A stretch of DNA of 5,893 nucleotides from Microcaldota archaeon (GCA_018813445.1 JAHJBR010000036.1:1-5893), one strand, 5' to 3'; positions 1-5,874 are shown, numbered from the stretch's first letter. Made by a program: numbers and translations. The notes: generated from the sequence alone by a model not told the origin.

Positions 1-597
1 ATAATCTCAAAAACTTTGGAAAAGCTGCTTAAAGTTAATTCAGACATGGCTGCAAATAGCCTTCAACCTGCGTTTTTCAAAGTACTAGTGAATCAACCAT
101 CATGTAGTTCAGCTAGCTTTGGAAAAAACATCAGCATAATTCCAAATAACCACGATGTTTTTAGATTCCTACTTCCTGCACTAAAAGCAATAGGTAAATT
201 CTTAGAGTCCCAAGCTTCTTTCTATCATTTAGGTGGCGGATTCAAAGACAAAATTCAAAGATCTGTACTTGCAAATGGAGCAGTTCAACTTTATCCCTAT
301 GTTTCCTTAAGCATAAGGAATCACGACGCTGAACCAATAACGTTAGCAAGAAATATTGAACTTGAATCATTATTTCTTTCAACCCTTCTTCCAACCGAAA
401 GAGAAGAGCTTTCTTCAACAATAGGCATGTTCGCTTCTGATAATCAATATCGTTTTGATGATTTCTCCATGCGCTTTATCCCAAGCATAATGAATCGCTT
501 TTTACTTTTTTTATACAATCAGGGCGCTTTGAAAAGATTTGAGGAAAGTAAAATACAAAAAGCATCGAATCGTGAATTGGTTGAACAAGCACAATAG
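1..597 (+). CDS. Partial unknown protein (3' end of gene)
   Basis: The reading frame is open from base 1 to the TAG at 595-597, so this is most likely the C-terminal part (about 198 residues) of a gene starting outside the window. Internal alternatives are a TTG at 16 and an ATG at 46, but no ribosome binding site or TATA box points to either. I do not recognise the family. The visible part is soluble-looking, with no signal peptide, membrane segment or cysteine pairs. It has mixed helix/strand character, a Gly-rich turn (HLGGG) about 75 codons in, and a charged C-terminal tail. It is less lysine-rich than the other proteins here. It lies upstream of the tRNA gene on the same strand, with about 80 bases between them, and nothing links their functions. 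Coding status rests on a long uninterrupted frame of ordinary composition. Confidence 0.6.
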   Translation: MISKTLEKLLKVNSDMAANSLQPAFFKVLVNQPSCSSASFGKNISIIPNNHDVFRFLLPALKAIGKFLESQASFYHLGGGFKDKIQRSVLANGAVQLYPYVSLSIRNHDAEPITLARNIELESLFLSTLLPTEREELSSTIGMFASDNQYRFDDFSMRFIPSIMNRFLLFLYNQGALKRFEESKIQKASNRELVEQAQ

Positions 598-643
598 TGC
601 ATTGTTTTTAATCACCTATGAATAAATTCTATACTCATTCAGC

Positions 644-661
644 ATCTGCTTTCTCGCAGAT
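644..661 (+). repeat. Small hairpin upstream of the tRNA gene
   Basis: A perfect 6-bp inverted repeat (ATCTGC / GCAGAT) with a 6-base TTTCTC loop lies 16 bases before the mature tRNA 5' end. The 598-677 interval otherwise holds no gene. An AT-rich stretch at 621-636 (AATAAATTCTATACT) could be a TATA element; transcription would then start near 655-660, giving a short 5' leader. The hairpin could instead be the end of the upstream transcript. It is short enough to be chance. Confidence 0.3.
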
Positions 662-716
662 CTTATACTGAAATTAAGGGCCTGTAGCGCAGCTTGGATA
701 GCGCGGCACTCTCCTA

Positions 717-849
717 CACATATCCCCTTTTCTTCGTTGTTGCCTTCGGCAACTTCGCGTAAAAGTCCTTTGGACTTTTTCGTCGAAAAGAAAAGGGTCT
801 GAGTGTTTCACCCCCAAAAGAAACTAATTTTTCATTTTTGGGGCGGGAA
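717..849 (+). other. tRNA anticodon-loop insertion, one or two introns
   Basis: The insertion begins at the canonical archaeal site after position 37 (A716). It is highly structured. A perfect 10-bp stem, CCCTTTTCTT (725-734) with AAGAAAAGGG (788-797), encloses two hairpins: GTTGCC/GGCAAC (739-744/748-753) and AAAAGTCC/GGACTTTT (761-768/772-779), each with a 3-base loop. A second module, 807-856, pairs TTCACC with GGTGAA and CCCCAAAA with TTTTGGGG. If the 3' cut is at 800/801, the exon GAGTGT gives a well-paired anticodon stem, but 807-855 must then be a separate variable-region intron, for which I find no strict bulge-helix-bulge. If the cut is at 849/850, the loop becomes the usual CTCCTAA and the variable region AGGTC follows directly, but the stem has a G-A mismatch. 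In both cases three of four central-helix pairs form. Confidence 0.65.
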
Positions 850-871
850 AGGTGAAGGTCGTGAGTTCAAA

Positions 872-917
872 TGTCTATGTTTTGGGAAACCGAAAACCCG
901 AAACTGGAAACTGGATA
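872..917 (+). other. tRNA T-loop intron (position 59/60) with strict BHB
   Basis: This 46-base intron sits between T-loop positions 59 and 60. The junction fits the archaeal bulge-helix-bulge rule. The T stem 861-865/919-923 is the outer helix. UUCA (866-869) pairs with UGGA (912-915) as the four-base-pair central helix, with one U-G pair. The three-base bulges are AA|U (870-872) and UA|U (916-918), cut after their second base. The intron-side helix is weak (G873-C911, U874-A910, then a mismatch). Inside, GTTTT (879-883) pairs with AAAAC (893-897). The 3' part carries the direct repeat AAACTGG twice in tandem (901-907, 908-914). The AT at 871-872 and 917-918 makes the exact cut ambiguous, but the spliced sequence is the same either way. 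T-loop introns at this position are known from Thermoproteales and need a broad-specificity splicing endonuclease. Confidence 0.85.
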
Positions 918-933
918 TCTCACCAGGCCCGAA

Positions 934-940
934 TTTTTTT
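934..940 (+). terminator. Oligo-T terminator after the tRNA
   Basis: Seven T residues begin three bases after the discriminator G931 and are followed by ATTT. Short T-runs are the usual archaeal intrinsic terminator. It separates the tRNA transcript from tfe, whose own TATA box follows at 967. Confidence 0.6.
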
Positions 941-966
941 ATTTCTGAGAGCCCAAGAAGCCAACA

Positions 967-974
967 TTTATATA
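967..974 (+). promoter_or_regulatory. TATA box for tfe-Nudix unit
   Basis: TTTATATA is a good archaeal TATA element. A transcript starting about 25 bases downstream (around 995-1000) would begin after the ATG at 981 and just before the ATG at 1005, so this element supports 1005 as the tfe start with a very short or absent leader. Confidence 0.65.
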
Positions 975-1004
975 CTCTGAATGCGTAATTATGATGTGAT
1001 CCTT

Positions 1005-1826
1005 ATGCCAAAATCAGCACATAGAGGCAAATCTCCCAAAAAATCCTCAAAAAAAGTAAAAAAACCCAAGATTAGTCCTAAAGCTACGAAAAAGGCTAAG
1101 AATGTTAGTAAAAGCAAGATAAAAGCTTCTATTCGTACTAAAACAGTTAAAAAATCCAAAATTAAGCTTACTAAAATTAAAAAAGCTAAAAAAACAGGAA
1201 AAACTGCCAGAATTCAGAAAATCAATCTTAAAAAATCCTCAAAAAAGAAATTGTTGAGTAAAAAGAAGATTATTCTAAAAGCCAAGATAGATGTAAAGGA
1301 TAAAATAATTGTTCCTGTGCCAGAATCAGTACCAAAGAAGGTAATCTCCAAAGACACACTTTCTATTCTCGCACGCTGCGAAGTTCGACAATGGCTCATT
1401 GATTTGGGCGGTGAAAACACCATAAGTATAATCAAGAACCTCCATGAGGTCCCTAATGATGAAGCATTGGCAAAAAAGCTTAAAATAAGAATTTCTGATG
1501 TGCGCTCTTCTTTGAACCGTCTTCATAATATGGGACTGGTCGTATACATGCGCGATAAAAACAGTGAAACCGGTTGGTATTCTTATTCTTGGGAGTTAAG
1601 CGAAGACAAAATGAAAAAATGGGTTAATGAAATGGTTGCGAGCCAGAAAGCAATGGTCTCAAAAGAAGGCTTAGACATTTATTTTTGCAAAGGCTGCGGT
1701 CCTGAAAATGCAATTGCATTCGAACTTGCGATAGACTATTCATTCAAATGCCCTTCCTGTAATACTGGCCTTGAACTTCTTGACGAGCAAAGACTGGAGC
1801 AGTTCAAAAAGAACCAAGAAAGGTAG
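1005..1826 (+). CDS. tfe: Transcription factor TFE with lysine-rich N-terminal tail
   Basis: Archaeal TFE is the homologue of the TFIIE alpha subunit. It helps RNA polymerase with TBP and TFB to open promoter DNA. Of the 273 residues, about 117-200 form the TFE winged helix, with the family signature of a duplex-binding helix (DVRSSLNRLHNMGLV) and the ETGWYSYSWEL strand. A helical linker follows, then a zinc ribbon with C228-x2-C231 and C249-x2-C252. Residues 1-100 are an extra tail with about 40 lysines, only two acidic residues, and SPKK-like motifs, resembling histone H1 tails. Family members are normally about 170-190 residues, so the tail accounts for the excess. I chose the ATG at 1005 rather than 981 because the TATA box would start transcription between them, and GTGATC (996-1001) precedes it, though closer than usual. 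The stop lies four bases before the Nudix start, so the two are probably co-transcribed. Confidence 0.9.
   Translation: MPKSAHRGKSPKKSSKKVKKPKISPKATKKAKNVSKSKIKASIRTKTVKKSKIKLTKIKKAKKTGKTARIQKINLKKSSKKKLLSKKKIILKAKIDVKDKIIVPVPESVPKKVISKDTLSILARCEVRQWLIDLGGENTISIIKNLHEVPNDEALAKKLKIRISDVRSSLNRLHNMGLVVYMRDKNSETGWYSYSWELSEDKMKKWVNEMVASQKAMVSKEGLDIYFCKGCGPENAIAFELAIDYSFKCPSCNTGLELLDEQRLEQFKKNQER
1821..1824 (+). promoter_or_regulatory. Ribosome binding site for the Nudix gene
   Basis: AGGT overlaps the tfe stop codon and lies six bases before the ATG at 1831. It selects this start over the upstream in-frame ATG at 1771, which lies inside tfe, and suggests translational coupling. Confidence 0.5.
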
Positions 1827-1830
1827 TTGC

Positions 1831-2226
1831 ATGGAAGAAAGGCAACAGCCTGAACTCAATGCATATCTAATCATTTTTTTTAACGAACGTGTGCTAATTC
1901 TTCAAAGAACTAATGCTATTTGGGAATTCCCAGGCGGGGGTGTGGATTTTGGTGAGCATCCAGAAAAAGCAGCTTTTCGTGAAGCTAAAGAGGAAACTGG
2001 CTTAACTATTCATAATCTAAAATTCCTAGGTATAAGTTCTGCAGTATATGAAAAACAAGGCAAACAGAAGCATTCTATTTATCTAGTTTACAAAGGAGAT
2101 GCAGATAAAGAGGATTTCAAGCTTGGACCTGAACACATCCAGGGAAGATGGGTAAGCCTTCATGAATTGGATTTCATGAAACTAGGCTACAATGCAAGGG
2201 ATGCAGCCGAAATGTTAAAAATTTAG
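1831..2226 (+). CDS. Nudix hydrolase
   Basis: Nudix enzymes cleave nucleoside diphosphates linked to another moiety, often oxidised or surplus nucleotides, using Mg2+ held by the Nudix box glutamates. This 131-residue protein has a complete box: G36-x5-E42-x7-R50-E51-A-K-E54-E55-T-G57-L58. Before it are two short hydrophobic strands (AYLIIFF, VLILQR) and the EFPGGGV turn typical of MutT/ADP-ribose-pyrophosphatase-like members. After it is the strand containing GRWVSLHEL. The length is that of a single-domain Nudix protein, with no extra domain to fix the substrate, so the substrate stays unassigned. It follows tfe after four bases, and its TAG overlaps the stop codon of the convergent gene on the other strand. 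Confidence 0.92.
   Translation: MEERQQPELNAYLIIFFNERVLILQRTNAIWEFPGGGVDFGEHPEKAAFREAKEETGLTIHNLKFLGISSAVYEKQGKQKHSIYLVYKGDADKEDFKLGPEHIQGRWVSLHELDFMKLGYNARDAAEMLKI
2217..2221 (-). terminator. Possible T-run terminator for the leftward unit
   Basis: On the minus strand, TTTTT occurs a few bases after the stop codon of the cysteine-rich protein gene, inside the 3' end of the convergent Nudix gene. It is short, and the only support is its position. Confidence 0.25.
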
Positions 2227-3560
2227 TTTATTCTCATCATGCATTCAACGTAAATGCTATTATTGTCCCAAGCACATTTTCCATTCACACATCCGCAAGT
2301 GGTATAGTTAAGACACTCATACTCCCCTAAATATTCACAAGTAGTTATTGTGCCATTCATACCATTTGGAACACACAGCTGGTTAGAACATCCCGCAGTT
2401 GAACAATCTGAATCAGAATGACACTCAATTCCAGATAATATATTCTCACAATTGTTTTTAGTTTCTGAATTACTTATATTATTGCAGAATGCACTATCAT
2501 TCTTCGCCGCAGCTATCTCAAGCCAGCAGTCATCACGCATGATTACGTTGTCTACTTTCAAGCAAAGAGCTTCAACACCCATTCTTGGCGCAATACTTAA
2601 AATGCACCTGTCTTTTTCACTTTCAGCAAGCAAACACACATAAGGAGCTGCATTTTCAATCGCGTAATTTTTTATGCAGTTGTCTTTTTCAGCCGCATTT
2701 ACAGAACAAGCCAGAACTCCATTGCGTGCATTCAACGCATCTAAGAAATGTTGATGGGTTATAGTTGCATTTACAAGTTCAGGAACTACGAGCTGGGTTT
2801 GATCCACAGTTCCCCAGGAGAAATTCAATGTCTTGCGGATTTCATAGGTTGGCTTTCCATTATATATTGCACTGAATTTCTTATACAATATATTATCTTC
2901 ATCGTCTATGCAGACCTCGTATTTCTGATCCTTTGCATAGGTTACTTCCCCACTTGCCAAACCCAATCCAAGGTTATTTAGCTGTTCTACAGTAGCTTTG
3001 GAATAATCAACAATATATTTAATCATTGTACAATTTCTACCATCAACCGTTGTTTCAACAGTGTGGTTTTCAAATATAAGGAGCCCATAATCAATTCGCA
3101 GTTCTGTATTTTTAACTCCTTTATCTACATTCAAAGAAATATCCTCCAAAATAGCAACTTGCGCTGATTTATTCAATTCCTTATTCTCATTAGCATTTGA
3201 ACAACTTTCTTCCCCATCAAAAGTAATGCACAAAACATTCGTAGTTGAATTAGAATATACTGTCTTTTCAAAGAATATGTCCTTATTTGTAACAACAAGC
3301 ATTTCAGGGCTTTTCATTAATTCAACAGTATACACGTACTCATCAACATCCCTTTCATATTCATAGCTGTACGTGCTGTAATTACCTGGCTTTTTCAGCG
3401 CAGCTAGAAGAAGTTCCTGAGCATGATTCTCAGTTTCGGTCCCATGCTCTTCCCCGTGTTCAGAGGCAAGAGACATACCCACAACATAAATACCATATCC
3501 CACAATCGCAGTAAGTGCTATTGCAAGCAACAACAATACAAATTCTTTTAGAGATGCCAT
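2223..3560 (-). CDS. Membrane-anchored exported cysteine-rich protein
   Basis: The 445 residues begin with a short positive segment and one hydrophobic helix (about 7-29), so the protein is probably anchored with the rest outside. Residues 60-265 are mixed strand regions with several N-x-S/T sequons (for example N60, N104, N165, N246, N264), consistent with archaeal surface glycosylation. Residues 285-371 hold four spaced cysteine pairs (C285/C295, C309/C319, C333/C345, C359/C371), 9 or 11 residues within a pair and 13 between pairs, which suggests disulfide-stapled helical hairpins. Residues 380-429 form a dense cysteine cluster ending GCVNGKCAW, matching the pattern I recall as the eight-cysteine-cluster domain of archaeal and some bacterial surface proteins. 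Function is unknown. The start at 3560 has an AGGTGA site four bases upstream. The gene begins eight bases after ychF and is probably in its operon, an odd pairing. Confidence 0.85.
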   Translation of the reverse strand: MASLKEFVLLLLAIALTAIVGYGIYVVGMSLASEHGEEHGTETENHAQELLLAALKKPGNYSTYSYEYERDVDEYVYTVELMKSPEMLVVTNKDIFFEKTVYSNSTTNVLCITFDGEESCSNANENKELNKSAQVAILEDISLNVDKGVKNTELRIDYGLLIFENHTVETTVDGRNCTMIKYIVDYSKATVEQLNNLGLGLASGEVTYAKDQKYEVCIDDEDNILYKKFSAIYNGKPTYEIRKTLNFSWGTVDQTQLVVPELVNATITHQHFLDALNARNGVLACSVNAAEKDNCIKNYAIENAAPYVCLLAESEKDRCILSIAPRMGVEALCLKVDNVIMRDDCWLEIAAAKNDSAFCNNISNSETKNNCENILSGIECHSDSDCSTAGCSNQLCVPNGMNGTITTCEYLGEYECLNYTTCGCVNGKCAWDNNSIYVECMMRIN

Positions 3561-3564
3561 AATT

Positions 3565-3570
3565 TCACCT
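3565..3570 (-). promoter_or_regulatory. Ribosome binding site for the cysteine-rich protein
   Basis: AGGTGA on the minus strand, four bases before the ATG ending at 3558, is the strongest anti-16S match in the window and overlaps the ychF stop codon. It fixes the start and indicates coupling to ychF. Confidence 0.7.
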
Positions 3571-4720
3571 AACCAGAAACAATCTTTATTACGTCTCCAT
3601 CTTTAAGAATATAATCCTTTCCAATCCTAAGTTTTTTCCTTGCATCCACTGCTGTTATAAAATTTTTTGCCAGGTCACTATGCACCATTCCTGCCATCTG
3701 CACAACATTGGAATTTTTAGGAAGCAGGAAAACATTAGGGAGCACATTTCCCTTCCTATCACACCACTTATTCTCATCTTCCACAGGGTAGGTTGCAATA
3801 AGCCCAAGCATATTATTTACCAAAGTTTCAAGAACCTCCTGTACTCCTGTTTGTCCATTCTTTCCAAGGTATTTTAGGATTGATTCAAGGGCCTTTTTCT
3901 GTTCCTCATTTGCATTTTTTATTTCAAATGAACTAGCACCTGGAAGATAATCCACTGCTCCTGCCTTTGCAGCCTTTCTTAAAGCAAGCTCATAGGCCGC
4001 AGAGCAGAAAACCACTCTTCCTTGAAACTTTTCTTTAAGCGCATTAAGAACAGCTTCTTCTGCACAATCTGCCTTATTTGCAGCTATGAATATTGGTTTA
4101 GTTTTTCTCATCTCATCTGCAAACGCATATCTTTGTTCATCAGTCCAATTAATCGTCTGCCCTAGGCCAAGCCTAGATACTGCAGCATCCACTGTTGCAT
4201 TAGTAATCTTCATTGAACTAAATATATCATAAACAGCAGAAACACTTTTCCCCTTTATCTTATCCCAGTTTTTTTCCAGGATTCCAGAAATCCAGTAGGT
4301 TATCTCCTTTTCTAAAAATTCCACTTCTTTTGCAGGATCGCAATCCTGGGATGAATTTCCTTCTAGGTCTGTTCTTCCACTTGCATCTATCACTTGGACA
4401 AGTGCATCTGCCTGCCGTAAATCATCAAGAAACTGCAAACCTAATCCCTTTCCAAGATGCGCATCAGGAACCAATCCAGCCACATCCGTTATTGCAATAG
4501 GAATAAATCTAACTCCATCTACGCATGAAGAATCCCTAGGTGTACACGGCTTCCCTAAATCCGTATGCGGACAACTTTTTCGTATGTAGGCAGTGGCCTT
4601 ATTCGGTTCTATTGTGGTGAATGGAAAAGGAGCGATTTTTGCATCAGCTAGGGTAAGAGCTGAGAAGAAAGTGCTTTTGCCTGCATTGGGTTTTCCAACA
4701 ACACCTATTGATATAGACAT
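3569..4720 (-). CDS. ychF: YchF/Ygr210-type Obg-family P-loop NTPase
   Basis: Obg-family NTPases of this kind associate with ribosomes and translation. The 383 residues show G1 at 9-17 (GKPNAGKST), the PFTT segment near 33-36, G3 at 79-82 (DVAG), G4 at 215-218 (NKAD) and a C-terminal TGS domain at about 305-383. The insert at 50-66 carries three cysteines (C50, C59, C66) in the CP...LG..C.PRDS.C arrangement of archaeal members. G4 reads NKxD, the guanine-specific form, rather than the NxxE of bacterial YchF and human OLA1 that favours ATP, so GTP is the likelier substrate even though databases often call archaeal members ATPase. Length matches archaeal homologues. The ATG complement lies at 4718-4720, with a TATA-like element about 30 bases upstream and no clear ribosome binding site, suggesting a short-leader or leaderless message. 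It leads a two-gene unit with the exported protein. Confidence 0.93.
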   Translation of the reverse strand: MSISIGVVGKPNAGKSTFFSALTLADAKIAPFPFTTIEPNKATAYIRKSCPHTDLGKPCTPRDSSCVDGVRFIPIAITDVAGLVPDAHLGKGLGLQFLDDLRQADALVQVIDASGRTDLEGNSSQDCDPAKEVEFLEKEITYWISGILEKNWDKIKGKSVSAVYDIFSSMKITNATVDAAVSRLGLGQTINWTDEQRYAFADEMRKTKPIFIAANKADCAEEAVLNALKEKFQGRVVFCSAAYELALRKAAKAGAVDYLPGASSFEIKNANEEQKKALESILKYLGKNGQTGVQEVLETLVNNMLGLIATYPVEDENKWCDRKGNVLPNVFLLPKNSNVVQMAGMVHSDLAKNFITAVDARKKLRIGKDYILKDGDVIKIVSG

Positions 4721-4747
4721 AATTACCAGAAATATTTGGTTGGAAAA

Positions 4748-4757
4748 GGATTTAAGG
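4748..4757 (-). promoter_or_regulatory. TATA-like element for ychF
   Basis: CCTTAAATCC on the minus strand is centred about 32 bases before the ychF ATG, which would place transcription start within a few bases of the start codon. Confidence 0.4.
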
Positions 4758-4785
4758 ATAAGGAATTTGTTTGCACAACATCACC

Positions 4786-4797
4786 TTTTTATTTATT
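4786..4797 (+). promoter_or_regulatory. TATA-like element for pdaD
   Basis: TTTTTATTTATT is centred about 35 bases before the pdaD ATG. A start near 4817 would leave a leader of about ten bases holding the weak purine-rich GGGGAT (4815-4820). Together with the ychF element this makes 4721-4825 a divergent promoter region. Confidence 0.45.
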
Positions 4798-4825
4798 CTC
4801 ATTAAAAGAATTGCGGGGATTATAA

Positions 4826-5377
4826 ATGGTAAACTTTGTACCGAGATATGTATTTTTTACAAAAGGAGTAGGAAGAAACAAAGACTATCTTTTTTCATTT
4901 GAAAGCGCATTGCGCGATGCAGGAATAGCCCACTTCAACATAGTGAGCGTTTCCAGTATCTTTCCGCCTGGCTGCAAAGTAATCTCCAGGGAAGAAGGGC
5001 TTAAGCGTCTTAAACCTGGCCAAATAGTCTTTTGTGTAATGTCTCGTCTTGCATCTGATGAACCGAACCGGCTTATCGCAGCAGGTGTTGGCTGTGCGCT
5101 TCCAAAAGACAGGAAAAAATACGGTTATTTGAGCGAACACCATGCATATGGCCAAACTGATGAAAAAGCAGGAGAATATGCAGAAGACCTTGCTGCGAGC
5201 ATGCTTGCAACCACATTGGGAATTCCCTTTGACCCAAACCAGGCATGGAACGAAAGAGAAAAATACTTCAAAGTAAGTAGAGAAATAGTTAAAACCACGA
5301 ATGTGACTCAATCTGCGATATGCGATAAAGCCGGAAAATGGACCTCTGTTCTTGCTGCTGCAGTATTCATACTTTAA
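4826..5377 (+). CDS. pdaD: Pyruvoyl-dependent arginine decarboxylase
   Basis: The enzyme converts arginine to agmatine and CO2, feeding polyamine synthesis and, in archaea, the agmatidine modification of tRNA-Ile. It is made as a proenzyme that cuts itself at a Ser-Ser bond; the second serine becomes the pyruvoyl cofactor. The 183 residues contain this site at S43-S44 in [10 protein letters not shown], giving a short N-terminal beta chain (1-43) and an alpha chain (from 44). E104 in SEHHAYG sits where the catalytic glutamate (Glu109 of the Methanocaldococcus enzyme) is expected. The conserved ALPKD and the hydrophobic C-terminus ([10 protein letters not shown]) also fit. The protein is slightly longer than the 165-residue Methanocaldococcus enzyme. 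It has its own upstream promoter and overlaps the convergent basic-protein gene by 11 bases. No other polyamine gene is in view. Confidence 0.93.
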   Translation: MVNFVPRYVFFTKGVGRNKDYLFSFESALRDAGIAHFNIVSVSSIFPPGCKVISREEGLKRLKPGQIVFCVMSRLASDEPNRLIAAGVGCALPKDRKKYGYLSEHHAYGQTDEKAGEYAEDLAASMLATTLGIPFDPNQAWNEREKYFKVSREIVKTTNVTQSAICDKAGKWTSVLAAAVFIL

Positions 5378-5843
5378 ATTGGAATTGGCCAGGTGGTTTT
5401 ACAATATCTTTAAAGACGTTCAGTATCCTTGATGCACGTTCCTGAACTTTCTCAATTAGCTTTGCCATTTGTTTTGCAAGTTTGTTTTCAGATGACCAGC
5501 TTCTTCTTTTTGCCACTCCAGAAGCTATCATTCCTTCCAAATCTCTTCTCCTTAGCCTCATTTTCATTACTCTATACCATCTATTGTACTTGCTTTTACC
5601 TCTAAATAGGAACCAAATATCGTTTACTTTTGATCTGATTGAATCTAGGCCATCGACTGTGATTGGTTGAACTGGGCCAGTAAAACCCGTATACTTGGGA
5701 GTTCGCATTACCTTTGGTTCATTTTCCAGTAGTCTAGCTGTCCATCTTGGCGGCTGGTCAAATCTTAGACCTGCTGATCTTGCCGCAGGTTTGAATCCTG
5801 GATACATTGATTTTGTGAGCATTGATGCTCTGGGTGAAATCAT
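5367..5843 (-). CDS. Small basic unknown protein
   Basis: I do not recognise this 158-residue protein. It is strongly basic, with clusters such as [12 protein letters not shown] near 92-103 and KRRS near 112-115. The first half is rich in proline, glycine and aromatic residues (about 10-60). A tryptophan/tyrosine-rich stretch (IWFLFRG...YNRWYRVM) lies in the middle, and a long amphipathic helix (about 118-148, [21 protein letters not shown]) ends the protein. There are no cysteines and no membrane segment. Binding to nucleic acid is a guess from charge only. A TATA box 27 bases before the ATG, with no ribosome binding site, implies a leaderless message, which supports it as a real gene. The last 11 bases overlap the end of pdaD on the other strand. 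Nothing in the opposite frame competes with it. Confidence 0.7.
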   Translation of the reverse strand: MISPRASMLTKSMYPGFKPAARSAGLRFDQPPRWTARLLENEPKVMRTPKYTGFTGPVQPITVDGLDSIRSKVNDIWFLFRGKSKYNRWYRVMKMRLRRRDLEGMIASGVAKRRSWSSENKLAKQMAKLIEKVQERASRILNVFKDIVKPPGQFQFKV

Positions 5844-5866
5844 GGTGGATATGAAATTGGAAAAGC

Positions 5867-5874
5867 TTTTTAAA
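5867..5874 (-). promoter_or_regulatory. TATA box for the basic-protein gene
   Basis: TTTAAAAA on the minus strand, preceded by purine-rich AAAGG, lies about 27 bases before the ATG complement at 5841-5843. This is the spacing expected if transcription starts at or next to the start codon (leaderless). Confidence 0.6.

Larger units (their letters stand above)
678..931 (+). tRNA. tRNA-Arg(CCU), split by introns
   Basis: All tRNA parts can be located. The acceptor stem GGGCCTG (678-684) pairs with CAGGCCC (924-930), with G931 as discriminator. U8 and A9 are 685-686. The D stem GCGC (687-690) pairs with GCGC (701-704) around AGCTTGGATA, which keeps A14, G18, G19 and A21. The anticodon 5' stem is GCACT (706-710) and the loop starts CTCCTA, giving anticodon CCU at 713-715, which reads AGG arginine codons. 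The variable region AGGTC is 856-860. The T stem GTGAG (861-865) pairs with CTCAC (919-923), and the joined T-loop is TTCAAAT with the G53-C61 pair intact. The halves are interrupted after A37 (716) and inside the T-loop (after 871). The 3' CCA is not encoded. Which bases form the 3' side of the anticodon stem is uncertain: AGTGT at 802-806 (all paired, one G-U) or GGTGA at 851-855 (one G-A mismatch). Confidence 0.88.

Noticed and set aside
717..856. The hairpin cluster as a CRISPR array, phage attachment site or transposon end
   Set aside because: There are no regularly spaced direct repeats, no integrase or transposase gene, and no duplicated tRNA 3' end nearby. Flanking tRNA halves explain the cluster as intronic.
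717..917. C/D box guide RNA within the tRNA introns
   Set aside because: I found no RTGATGA and CTGA boxes in suitable spacing.
803..988. 61-codon rightward open frame starting at an ATG at 803
   Set aside because: It lies almost entirely over the tRNA 3' exons and introns, its composition follows the tRNA hairpins, and it has no promoter or ribosome binding site.
981..1004. ATG at 981 as the tfe start
   Set aside because: The TATA box at 967-974 would place the transcript start downstream of it; the first eight residues add nothing to the lysine-rich tail.
1214..1526. Two leftward open frames (1214-1435 and 1326-1526)
   Set aside because: They are antisense to tfe, whose winged helix is clearly coded on the other strand. 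The leftward products are low-complexity or unrecognisable.
1771..1830. N-terminal 20-residue extension of the Nudix protein
   Set aside because: It would overlap tfe by 56 bases in another frame, whereas AGGT just before the ATG at 1831 gives a normal start and a standard Nudix length.
4895..5311. 138-codon leftward open frame
   Set aside because: It is the antisense shadow of pdaD, which has a recognisable catalytic site in the rightward frame. No start signals precede it.
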